From the IMG/VR virus record IMGVR_UViG_3300008116_000054, positions 34,369 through 98,368 of that record: a stretch of 64,000 bases of DNA. One strand, 5' to 3'. The first letter of the stretch is position 1, and every line of letters begins with the position of its first letter. The notes below the pieces were generated by a model. It was not told where the DNA came from, made no database searches, and worked only from the letters and a program-made list of their open reading frames with translations. The position numbers were made by a program, and so were the translations under genes. Shown one piece after another: positions 16,211 through 23,642 of the stretch. Origin of the DNA: a virus.

Positions 16211-18874
16211 TCAAAACGTCCAAAGAAATCCACCGTCTACAGACTTATCGTCTTCCTCGTCATCGATCTCAGACAGCCTTCCTATTTTACCAAGCTTATC
16301 GGCATTAACCTCTGGATTAAACGGCAGGTTGTTGAGTTTCGCGTACTCTTCTGGAGTGGGCGCCTTGAAGAAATTTCCATTGTTATCAACCAGTTTTGCC
16401 ATATCGACGTCCAAACCGGCAGATGAAAGCACGATCTGGTTCTTGCCGAAAAGGTTCGTCAGCGGGTATCGTAAAGCATCCAGCCAGTGATCGTGCTCGC
16501 TGTCTGGAGTGTCTGATATCTGGCCAGCGGCATCGGTTTTGTAGTGGTAGAGCTGGAACTCCCTTATCAGAGCCTGACATGTCTCCTGAGCAATGAAAAG
16601 CTTAGACTCGGCAGTGCCTGGAATCTTGAGCCACTTCTTTATGATCTGTATGCCGGTGTTGATGTTTCCCTTGTCTGTGTTTGTCGAAGTCGGAAGGCCA
16701 AGCTTCCTCATCTCTACTGCGTCACCAGGATCCGCTTGGTCAGGAAAGTAGAGTTGGATACGGTATGGCTGATGCCACTTGTTCTTGATGTGGTGCATCC
16801 ACGTGGGCCTTGATATATACGTCATGCCGTCGCATCTTACGACGTATATGTTCTCTTTTGCGTCCACGAAAAATACCACGAGCGTGTGCGGGTTTGACCA
16901 TCCCCAGTCGATGCCGGCGTACGCTGGAAGACCCATGTTGTGACAGTTGCCGCTCAGCGATATTACTCCGTTGCGGCGAACAAATAACCTAGACGAGGGC
17001 ATCGTTACACAATAGACCATTCCATCGTAGTCTACTTCACCTATGTTTCCTTGTGTTTTATTAGAATATTCGCTCTTGTTGGTTCCGTTGTTGATGTAGT
17101 ACGAACGATCTGCTGGCTTGTTGTTTGTCTTAAAGTGAAAATTAACTCTAAAACGTCTTAGGTACTCAGTCCCTGTGTTCTTGTGCGTTTTGCCTTGATT
17201 ACCCTGCATTGAAAGAGAACTCTTATATCCCAATCTAAAGCATAGCTCTTGAACATCGTTGGCAAGCTGCTCAGAGCCTGTTGAATAATAAGGCTGTTGC
17301 CTTGATCCGTCGAACATGTACGAGCCGTCCCCGAAGCATAGCCACTCCAAAAGGATCGATAGCTGCCTGCGGGAAGCTTGTTCAAGTATGTTCCTAGATA
17401 TCAACTTGTTGACGGCAAACTTTAAAGGCTTTAAGTAATTATATAGTTCTTTGTTGTATACGGACCAGTTTGTCGTATAGTCAACCTGATCCCGAGCATC
17501 AGACTCTCTGTGAAGCTTGTTGGGCCAAGCTATCGATGCCATAAGCCGCTCAACCTTGTCAGAGGCGTCTCTGCTCTTAGACTGAGAAACCTCTACCTTG
17601 TTGTGCCCCCACTCGTCGTTTGCTCTTGTCGAACTCATAGAGCCTTCGCTCAGCCAAAGCCCCATGAAGGCCATAAACTGATCGCCGGTCATGAAGCTTA
17701 TAGGAGATTTTATGTCCATGTTGTTTGCTGTAGAGCCGGAAAGCCAGGTAGCCGGTATGTAAAAATCGTTCAGCTCGTCAAGAGAGTCTGCTCGCTGCTT
17801 CAAAAGCTTTATCTCTTGCTTCTTTCTGAAGTTTCTACCGTGAAGGTACTCGACATCGTGGTTGGGAGTAACCAGAAGGTCGAGATGGTGCTTGCCTCCG
17901 CCTATCTCATTGTAAAGGTTTACCATCTTTCCCTTATAGTGATACGAGATGTGCTCTATCGGTTTCTGGTAGTTTAACACACCACCGTTGTCTAGGGTGG
18001 CTAGAGTGTCATACTCAGTAAGATCTTTAAAAAGCTTAAAGCCGTTGTTCGTCAAAACCTCAGTGTCGTCACTGAAGCATTTCTTGACGAATATATCGTG
18101 GTTGCACTCGCCAGGAAACTCTTTTCCGGTCAGCGACAACCACATCTGGTTCCAGGTCTTGACGTGCATGCGCTCGTCGAACTCTTTGTAGATGATCCCC
18201 TCGACCGACGGCTTTAGATTCATCAGCTGGGACATCGCCCAGTCAGGACCCTCTGACAAGACCTTCTGCGCGAGCTCGTCTATAGACTTGAGCATCGGCG
18301 ATTCTGAGACTTGATTCTTGGCGTCGCCGAGGCATATAGGAGCGAGTGGGCATTTCCCGCAGCCTATGTACATCTCGTATCTCTCGTACTCTTTCTTCCT
18401 CTGCTCGCCGAGCTTCTCGAACTCTGACGGAGATCTCACGTCGAACGACTGCTGATCGATGTAGTATTCTTGGCGCTGCGTTCCAGATCGTGAGTCTGGG
18501 CATCGCTCGGTGAACTCAAATGCGGTCCAGCGACGAACATGTCTGCCCTGCTTCTCGGCGTTCTCGATGGCTTGGTTCATGAGACCGTATCGCGACTTTC
18601 TGGTCGATATGCCCACGCGCAGCGGCTTACGGCCGCGCTTGGAGTCGAGCATACCGGAGATTTCTTTGTAGGCGCGTAGGCCCTCACCGGAGACTGTATC
18701 AATCTCGTCCACCACGACCAGCGGCACGTGTGGTCCATTGCAGTTGTGGTTGATGGTGCCGTCAGCTGTAACAAACGAATTTGACATCGGATTGGTCGGA
18801 TCGTCGCTTGAACGAACCTCCAATTTCGCTATTTGCTTTATGCCCGTGCGCTCGATTTTCGTTACCTTAGCCAT
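16211..18874 (-). CDS. Large terminase, C-terminal precursor: split-intein C half + ATPase/nuclease + contiguous intein
   Basis: This 887-residue product is the second piece of a fractured terminase. Residues 1-44 are the C half of a split intein ending in INHN, with Cys45 as the +1 residue. The extein then gives PHVPLVVVDEIDT (Walker B, about 49-60), a cysteine cluster C172, C175, C181, and KPSVEGIIYKEFDE. Residues 266-643 are a contiguous intein. After Cys644 comes the nuclease domain, AYAGIDWGWSNPHT with the first Asp, and SEHDHWLDALRYPL with the last metal ligands. Host sequence is 221 + 244 residues. ATG at 18874 has GAGG 5 bases upstream and overlaps the stop of the preceding endonuclease gene. 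It works with portal to pump and cut DNA after trans-splicing to the product of 21387-23642. Confidence 0.9.
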   Translation of the reverse strand: MAKVTKIERTGIKQIAKLEVRSSDDPTNPMSNSFVTADGTINHNCNGPHVPLVVVDEIDTVSGEGLRAYKEISGMLDSKRGRKPLRVGISTRKSRYGLMNQAIENAEKQGRHVRRWTAFEFTERCPDSRSGTQRQEYYIDQQSFDVRSPSEFEKLGEQRKKEYERYEMYIGCGKCPLAPICLGDAKNQVSESPMLKSIDELAQKVLSEGPDWAMSQLMNLKPSVEGIIYKEFDERMHVKTWNQMWLSLTGKEFPGECNHDIFVKKCFSDDTEVLTNNGFKLFKDLTEYDTLATLDNGGVLNYQKPIEHISYHYKGKMVNLYNEIGGGKHHLDLLVTPNHDVEYLHGRNFRKKQEIKLLKQRADSLDELNDFYIPATWLSGSTANNMDIKSPISFMTGDQFMAFMGLWLSEGSMSSTRANDEWGHNKVEVSQSKSRDASDKVERLMASIAWPNKLHRESDARDQVDYTTNWSVYNKELYNYLKPLKFAVNKLISRNILEQASRRQLSILLEWLCFGDGSYMFDGSRQQPYYSTGSEQLANDVQELCFRLGYKSSLSMQGNQGKTHKNTGTEYLRRFRVNFHFKTNNKPADRSYYINNGTNKSEYSNKTQGNIGEVDYDGMVYCVTMPSSRLFVRRNGVISLSGNCHNMGLPAYAGIDWGWSNPHTLVVFFVDAKENIYVVRCDGMTYISRPTWMHHIKNKWHQPYRIQLYFPDQADPGDAVEMRKLGLPTSTNTDKGNINTGIQIIKKWLKIPGTAESKLFIAQETCQALIREFQLYHYKTDAAGQISDTPDSEHDHWLDALRYPLTNLFGKNQIVLSSAGLDVDMAKLVDNNGNFFKAPTPEEYAKLNNLPFNPEVNADKLGKIGRLSEIDDEEDDKSVDGGFLWTF
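16946..18079 (-). other. Contiguous intein in terminase nuclease domain, with LAGLIDADG-type endonuclease
   Basis: 378 residues, positions 266-643 of the C-precursor. It starts with Cys in CFSDDTEVLTNNGF (block A) and contains TPNHDVEYL (block B). Two LAGLIDADG-like helices follow, FMAFMGLWLSEGSM and LLEWLCFGDGSYM. It ends with VYCVTMPSSRLFVRRNG and SGN before the +1 Cys644. The penultimate residue is Gly instead of the usual His, as in a minority of inteins. The insertion point lies 12 residues before the first catalytic Asp of the nuclease. Confidence 0.9.
18743..18874 (-). other. Split intein, C-terminal half (IntC, 44 aa)
   Basis: Residues 1-44 of the C-precursor. VTKIERTGIKQIAKLEV matches block F, and SFVTADGTINHN followed by Cys matches block G with the catalytic His-Asn pair and +1 nucleophile. 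It lacks block A and B, which are found at the end of the gene at 21387. The length agrees with natural split-intein C halves (about 35-45 residues). Confidence 0.9.
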
Positions 18875-20525
18875 CTGAACCTCTGTCAACGCTTAAGACC
18901 ATCTTCGCCTGACCCGCGTCGTAGATCTTGACCAAGCCAAGCTCTTTGGCGTACTCTTTCTGTGTCAATTTTCTCTCGTCCATGTTAGCCTTGCAGAACA
19001 GACGATTGTAGGTCTTGTCGTAGTCGGTCCACTTCCATCCCAGCGTGGTGCCGACGTGCACGAAGCCCATGTCCTTGAGCGAGGCGACGTCGCCGTACCG
19101 CAGGTCGACGAACGTGTAGATCTTATCTATATCGAACGTCTTTATAGCATACTTGAGCAGCTTGGAGTAACCGCCAACGACCACGGTGCTCAGCGCAGAA
19201 GCGAACCTTACTATTTTTACTTGACTGCCCTCGAACCTTAAGGAGAGCAGGACTTTTATCTGATCTACGTCCTTGAGGGCCAGATACACGGAAGCGGACG
19301 CGAACCCCATGAGATGGTTGGCCTTGAGGAAGGTCTTCGCCTCCGGTGCGGTCACTTGTCTTATATCAAGCTTCCTGGCATGGAGTTTATCTTTCACCGC
19401 GCCAGCCTTTACCGCTATCATAGAGTCGACGATCGACCGCTTGTAGATCACCTCGTCTGCCCTGAACTGCAGGAGCCTTAAGTTAAACTCTTCTGCTTTT
19501 AGCCTTGCCTTCAGGTGGTATTTCTTGTGTAATGTTTTGTCCGAGTGCCAGTATAGACCGTCGACGTTGACGTAGACGCGATCGGAGACCTTGAAGTCAG
19601 GTCTTATGTTGCATCCTTTTGCCGGGAACTTATCGAACCTTGATAACATAGGATTTGAGCTCATTAGCGTTTCTATGTCGCTCATGGTAAAGTGCTCTTC
19701 GACTAGGCTGATAAAATCGCTCTCCGTAGCTGGTAGGTGCTTGGCATAGATCTTGCACACGAACGAGTAGCTTATCTTGTCTGCGAAGTTGAGCTTCCAT
19801 ATATCTTTGATGGATCTTCCGTCTAAGCTCTTAGCTACGCCGATCTCTTGAAGTTTTCGTAGCCTATCCGCTGGATCCGCCTTTGTCCTTTTAGATCTCT
19901 TTCTCTCGTTTAGTCTTAATCTTCTTTCGGCTCTGGTCTCTTCTTTCTTCTTCAAGGCCTCAGGGCTAAGGAAGCGGGACCTGTTCTTGTCTATCGTCTC
20001 TGGCAGGAGCAGCGGAGTGGACACGCCGTACCGCTGGAGGTTCGTGCTCGCTATGTCGTGGTATTTTTCCTTTATCCTCTGACTCATCTTTGCCCTGAAG
20101 TCGTCTGTGGTGTGGGTCGACGCACGGCTGTCCGACAGCTTCTTAGACTTTCTTCCAGGATGAGACTGACCGTAGAAAGCAACCTTGTACACCGGAGCCC
20201 ACCACTCTCCGTGGTCTACGTCGATGAACTTGGCTTTCTTGTTGGAGGAAGAGTACGAGCTTGGGTCTATAAAAACTAGACCTTGATGGTTTGTATCGAG
20301 TGCGGCGATTATGTCCGCAAGCGATATCTTTCTTCTATTGGGGTGCTTTTGGCCGCATGTGACCACCTTCGTAGGCGTCGCCCACCACTCTCCGTGGTCT
20401 ACGTCGATGAACTTGGCTTTCTTGTTCATGCCGCAGAAGGTTGAGACGTCTATAGACACTAGGCCGCCGTGCTTCTCCAGCAGAAGCTGCCGTATCTTGT
20501 CTGGTGATGTCCTGACGTTAGACAA
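18867..20525 (-). CDS. Homing endonuclease, EDxHD type, paralogue 2, between split-intein halves
   Basis: 552 residues from the TTG at 20525, chosen because AAGGGG lies 6 bases upstream; the frame is open to 20570, but that part overlaps the promoter-like sequence. The N-terminus carries two DUF723-like DNA-binding repeats, each with KKAKFIDVDHGEWWA, 61 residues apart. The nuclease core has IRPDFKV, VNVDGLYWHS and LRLLQFRADE (Vsr-like, EDxHD). The C-terminal domain (ANHLMG, FVDLRYGD, LGWKWTD, YDAGQAK) matches the endonuclease at 4481. Its stop overlaps the IntC start (18867-18874). In known fractured genes this nuclease class sits between split-intein halves and probably cuts the uninterrupted allele. 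Confidence 0.85.
   Translation of the reverse strand: MSNVRTSPDKIRQLLLEKHGGLVSIDVSTFCGMNKKAKFIDVDHGEWWATPTKVVTCGQKHPNRRKISLADIIAALDTNHQGLVFIDPSSYSSSNKKAKFIDVDHGEWWAPVYKVAFYGQSHPGRKSKKLSDSRASTHTTDDFRAKMSQRIKEKYHDIASTNLQRYGVSTPLLLPETIDKNRSRFLSPEALKKKEETRAERRLRLNERKRSKRTKADPADRLRKLQEIGVAKSLDGRSIKDIWKLNFADKISYSFVCKIYAKHLPATESDFISLVEEHFTMSDIETLMSSNPMLSRFDKFPAKGCNIRPDFKVSDRVYVNVDGLYWHSDKTLHKKYHLKARLKAEEFNLRLLQFRADEVIYKRSIVDSMIAVKAGAVKDKLHARKLDIRQVTAPEAKTFLKANHLMGFASASVYLALKDVDQIKVLLSLRFEGSQVKIVRFASALSTVVVGGYSKLLKYAIKTFDIDKIYTFVDLRYGDVASLKDMGFVHVGTTLGWKWTDYDKTYNRLFCKANMDERKLTQKEYAKELGLVKIYDAGQAKMVLSVDRGSDG
20197..20243 (-). repeat. 47-bp perfect direct repeat, copy 1
   Basis: Identical to 20380-20426. 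The 183-bp period equals 61 codons, so both copies encode the same DUF723-like motif. Perfect identity, including third positions, implies recent duplication or gene conversion. Confidence 0.95.
20380..20426 (-). repeat. 47-bp perfect direct repeat, copy 2
   Basis: Second copy of the repeat at 20197-20243 inside the same endonuclease gene. The flanking sequence between copies is diverged. Confidence 0.95.
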
Positions 20526-20526
20526 T

Positions 20527-20556
20527 ATAATCCCCTTAGTGCCATAGGGATTATAC
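20527..20556 (-). promoter_or_regulatory. GTATAAT promoter-like site embedded in an inverted repeat
   Basis: ATAATCCC (20527-20534) and GGGATTAT (20547-20554) form a perfect 8-bp inverted repeat; the minus-strand -10-like GTATAAT (20550-20556) lies in one arm. This is an operator-like arrangement 25 bases upstream of the TTG start of the endonuclease. Confidence 0.5.
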
Positions 20557-20608
20557 CCGATATTTATCAATTAGCCTTGATTACGGTGCATTTTTTTTAC
20601 AAAGCAGC

Positions 20609-21406
20609 TCATGGACCAATCCACCCCCTTCCCAGAAGCCTACTGCACGATGCTATTGCTTGCTCCGTAGCAGTGTCACGCTTTGCGAAGTTCTCGTCTT
20701 TCCACATCGGGCTAAGGTTGGTGTAGTGCTGCAGCTTTATGAGCTCTTCTTCGTTCTGAGCCTGAGAACAAGGACATATGTGGTCGATGTGCCAGCTACC
20801 AAAGTTGTCCCACGACATCCCCGGCTGGAACAAGGACTCCAGGTGTCTTCTAACTCCCTCTATGTTGAGCCCCAACAGCTTCTCGGCCTTGTCGTTCTTC
20901 TTGTAGCGCCTGTTGATCGAGTTGGTTATCCTCACCCTTATGCCGCGCACGAAAGCCGTTTCTGGATCGAATATCTTCCAGTGTGAAAAACAAAGTTTAT
21001 GCTTGAAGGCATTGTTGTCGCATGAAGCATGGGAGCATTTCTTTTTAGGTTGCCTAATTCGCCACGCTTGATAATGCGTGCCACATAAGCCTTTTTTCTC
21101 AACCTTCTTTGTGCACCCAGAAATTGAGCACTCTGGGGCCTGTTTTAGTTTGTTGGCGTTGTAGTGCACAGAACAAAGCCCGTTGTGCTTTGCATTTTCT
21201 TTGCAGTCATATTCGGAGCATCTAGGTCGAGTTGCAAATCTATCTTTATCGTAATGGGACCTACACATGCCCCTGCGAAAGATAGAGGAACCACACTTGG
21301 TGCAGCCTTTATCTAGGCGGCATTCCTTGCACGTCGTGTAGACATTCTTGTAGAGAGGCTTCTGGCAGGATTCACAGTAGTCGGCTTTACGCTTTAACTT
21401 CTGCAT
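20609..21406 (-). CDS. HNH homing endonuclease with tandem zinc fingers, between split-intein halves
   Basis: 265 residues from ATG at 21406, which overlaps the stop of the terminase N-precursor by 20 bases; the in-frame upstream extension lies entirely inside that gene and is rejected. It has a CESCxK...CKEC pair and then four fingers: three with the spacing C-x4-C-x9-C-x2-H-Y/W (CSEYDC..., CSISGC..., CSHASC...) and one C-x2-C variant (CTKCG...). The HNH core has LFQPGMSWDNFG, WHIDHICPCSQ and NLSPMWKDENFAKRD. The same finger pattern appears once at the very N-terminus of the terminase. The HNH half is closely related to the gene at 10433. It probably targets the terminase locus. Confidence 0.85.
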   Translation of the reverse strand: MQKLKRKADYCESCQKPLYKNVYTTCKECRLDKGCTKCGSSIFRRGMCRSHYDKDRFATRPRCSEYDCKENAKHNGLCSVHYNANKLKQAPECSISGCTKKVEKKGLCGTHYQAWRIRQPKKKCSHASCDNNAFKHKLCFSHWKIFDPETAFVRGIRVRITNSINRRYKKNDKAEKLLGLNIEGVRRHLESLFQPGMSWDNFGSWHIDHICPCSQAQNEEELIKLQHYTNLSPMWKDENFAKRDTATEQAIASCSRLLGRGWIGP

Positions 21407-21686
21407 GCGCTCGCGTTGAGGTGCTTTCCAAGGATGAGATCTCGTCGGCGTCGGTGAGGTGCTGAAGCTCGATCCATCCGCGCTGGGTCCAGACTTTGTG
21501 GTCGAGGGTTCCTTCGATGACTCTTCCATCTTCTAGCTCTATCCTTATGCACTCGGCGTCTTCTAGCTCGTTGCCGAGGACCTCGACGAAGCCGGTGGTG
21601 TCTTTGATAAAATCGCCTGGCTTGAAATCTGCCAATGATCTTATTGTACCATGCACATCGGTTGACGTAGCGGAGGAAACCAGGCA
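21387..21686 (-). other. Split intein, N-terminal half (IntN, 99 aa)
   Basis: Residues 653-751 of the N-precursor. It begins Cys653 in CLVSSATSTDVHGTIRSL with ADFKPGDFI (block A) and has VIEGTLDHKVWTQRGWIEL (block B, with the T-x-x-H motif). It then ends after a short tail at the gene's own stop codon. There is no endonuclease domain and no block F/G, and the following gene is a different protein, so the intein is genuinely split. Confidence 0.9.
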
Positions 21687-23642
21687 CGCTCGCAGCGTGC
21701 ACGGGAGCACTTCAAGTGTGACTTTCTCACTCTTGATGTTGAACACTGACTTCTCCATCGTCATCTTCTCTAGGATCTTGTTCTCTTCGCTGACCTTCGG
21801 TGGGTTCACTATCGGCTTTATTCGGTCTGAAAGAAGGAATTTCTGCTGATACTCGTAGCATCGTTTTGCCTGAGAAAGGATCGCGCCCACGTGCACCACA
21901 TCGCGCTGATCGTGCATCAGCACTAGAAGCTCAGCTATGGCCATGCCGAGGGTGTTGTGGCTGATGAAGCCGTTCGACCAGTACGCGTGATCGACGTCTA
22001 CTTCAAGATCGTAGAAGTAATGTTTGCCAAAGGCAACTGAATCTACGGTCTCGTAACACCCCCTCCTGACGAAGGAAAGGTAGTCGGCCCAATCATATTC
22101 CTCTAGGCGTTTCGCTAGATCTATGAAATAATCGATCTTGTAACCGTAGACATAAAGCTCCTTAGCCTTCTCGCCAGATCCCCAAAGATCTTTAGAATAC
22201 TTTATATCGGAGTGGGTCTTTTTTCCCGCCTCGAGACGCCAGTATCCATTCGCGATCTCATACTTGTCTTTTATAAAAGATGCAAAGGGTTTCAACAATT
22301 TAGACGGATAGCGAAACTGCTCGTTCATCTTAGCGCTGTAGATCTTGAAGGCCTCGCGCTTAGAGAACAATGGCATCAAATATTCTGGTAGAGCGGTTTT
22401 ATAATCGACGCAGTGATACTCCACTACGTGGTCTTTAACAAACTTAGTTGTAGAAGGCTTGCGTCGTTTTTTGTTGATGACGGCATGAACACCGAATAAA
22501 TTCAAAATCTGAGCTATTTGTTTTATGAGCTCTGGATTGGCTAACGTTATCGAGTCTTTGGAGCCATCGGTCTCCATCATTCCAGATATAAAACCAGCCA
22601 GAAAACTTGGACTATGGTTCAATGTCTTCAGCTTTTTGAAATAGCAGAGTTCGCCCTCGATAATGGAGTCGCAGTATTCTCTTAAAGCCTTGCTACAGAT
22701 ACCAGCTATACTGAGATTTGGCGATCTTTTGTCATATTTCACTTTTGGTTCTACGCCAAAATGTTTGACTATAGTATCTATATATATTGCTAATTGATCT
22801 TTATCTTTTGCGGCAAAAGATATGGCATTATCAAAGCGACTAACAGAACCATCTCCGGTTATGCAGCCAACAAGCCATCCTAGTTCGTAATCGTTAGAAG
22901 ACGTGTCTACTAAGGCACCTAGTGACTCTAAGGACCTATAGATCAACTGGCCCGGAATAAGATTTTTCATGTAGACCCAGTCGATCTTGCCGGTCTCGGG
23001 GTCAAGGGCTTGAACACGATGCTTTAAGGAACCAGTCAAAGACCATGCGCCATCTTTGGTAAGATGTTTGGTAGTAATGGTTACGCCATCTTTAATGCCT
23101 TCGTCAAAAGTTTCGACCACGGGTTTCCAGGACCAGCCGGTCCAAACTAAATCGCCAACCTTAACGTTTTGTACATATTTGGTACCACTATTGGTAATGA
23201 TTACAGTATCTTGCGAAACGCACTTACCGCTGCCCCTTCCTGCAACATACAGTAATTCTTGGATATTTTGCGGATTGTTGTTGTTCGTGCATATGTCGTA
23301 CACGTCCCAAACTGCATGAAAAGGAGTGGTGTCTGCATACCTGGAGACCTTGCAGTCTGGCAGGTGTAGGTTGAAGAAGTACCGGATAAAGTTCTTGAGG
23401 TCTTTCTCCGTGCGGCACGGCGTTAGCAGTATACGCTCCAGCTGCTCTGGCGTAAACTTGGACGCGTTCTCTGAGATCTTGCGGTTTATCACCTCCTGGC
23501 GCGCAGCCTTGGTCTCCTCGATCTTCTTCTGCTTGATCTTTGGTCGGTCGATTATAGACTTATAGTGCCCGGTGCAGTAGCCTCTGGACTTCAACGGTTT
23601 GCTGCAGCCTTCTACGGTGCATGTCCTGTTCTTACTGTCCAT
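21387..23642 (-). CDS. Large terminase, N-terminal precursor: Walker A + contiguous intein + split-intein N half
   Basis: 751 residues. Residues 1-30 hold a zinc finger (C8, C13, C23, H26) not usual in terminases. ELLYVAGRGSGK (129-140) is the Walker A loop and is interrupted straight after its Lys by an intein (141-563); Thr564 resumes the host protein (TLGMAIAELLVL). Host residues 564-652 end LEVLPCTLRA. Residues 653-751 are the N half of a split intein. The partner half starts the gene at 16211, where the host reading resumes as C-NGPHVPLVVVDEID. Mature host content is 140 + 89 residues. The ATG overlaps the putative small terminase gene by 11 bases. Without both cis- and trans-splicing no ATPase can form. 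Confidence 0.9.
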   Translation of the reverse strand: MDSKNRTCTVEGCSKPLKSRGYCTGHYKSIIDRPKIKQKKIEETKAARQEVINRKISENASKFTPEQLERILLTPCRTEKDLKNFIRYFFNLHLPDCKVSRYADTTPFHAVWDVYDICTNNNNPQNIQELLYVAGRGSGKCVSQDTVIITNSGTKYVQNVKVGDLVWTGWSWKPVVETFDEGIKDGVTITTKHLTKDGAWSLTGSLKHRVQALDPETGKIDWVYMKNLIPGQLIYRSLESLGALVDTSSNDYELGWLVGCITGDGSVSRFDNAISFAAKDKDQLAIYIDTIVKHFGVEPKVKYDKRSPNLSIAGICSKALREYCDSIIEGELCYFKKLKTLNHSPSFLAGFISGMMETDGSKDSITLANPELIKQIAQILNLFGVHAVINKKRRKPSTTKFVKDHVVEYHCVDYKTALPEYLMPLFSKREAFKIYSAKMNEQFRYPSKLLKPFASFIKDKYEIANGYWRLEAGKKTHSDIKYSKDLWGSGEKAKELYVYGYKIDYFIDLAKRLEEYDWADYLSFVRRGCYETVDSVAFGKHYFYDLEVDVDHAYWSNGFISHNTLGMAIAELLVLMHDQRDVVHVGAILSQAKRCYEYQQKFLLSDRIKPIVNPPKVSEENKILEKMTMEKSVFNIKSEKVTLEVLPCTLRACLVSSATSTDVHGTIRSLADFKPGDFIKDTTGFVEVLGNELEDAECIRIELEDGRVIEGTLDHKVWTQRGWIELQHLTDADEISSLESTSTRAHAEVKA
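21954..23222 (-). other. Contiguous intein in terminase Walker A, with LAGLIDADG-type endonuclease
   Basis: 423 residues (141-563 of the N-precursor). CVSQDTVIITNSG is block A and TGSLKHRVQAL block B. LGWLVGCITGDGS and LAGFISGMMETDGS are the two LAGLIDADG helices. YDLEVDVDHAYWSNGFISHN is block F/G with a His-Asn end, followed by Thr564. It sits inside GRGSGK-T, the nucleotide-binding loop. Confidence 0.93.

Noticed and set aside
16211-23642. Terminase split read as a simple frameshift or two separate terminases
   Set aside because: The two parts carry complementary halves of one intein and non-overlapping halves of one terminase, with complete foreign genes between them.
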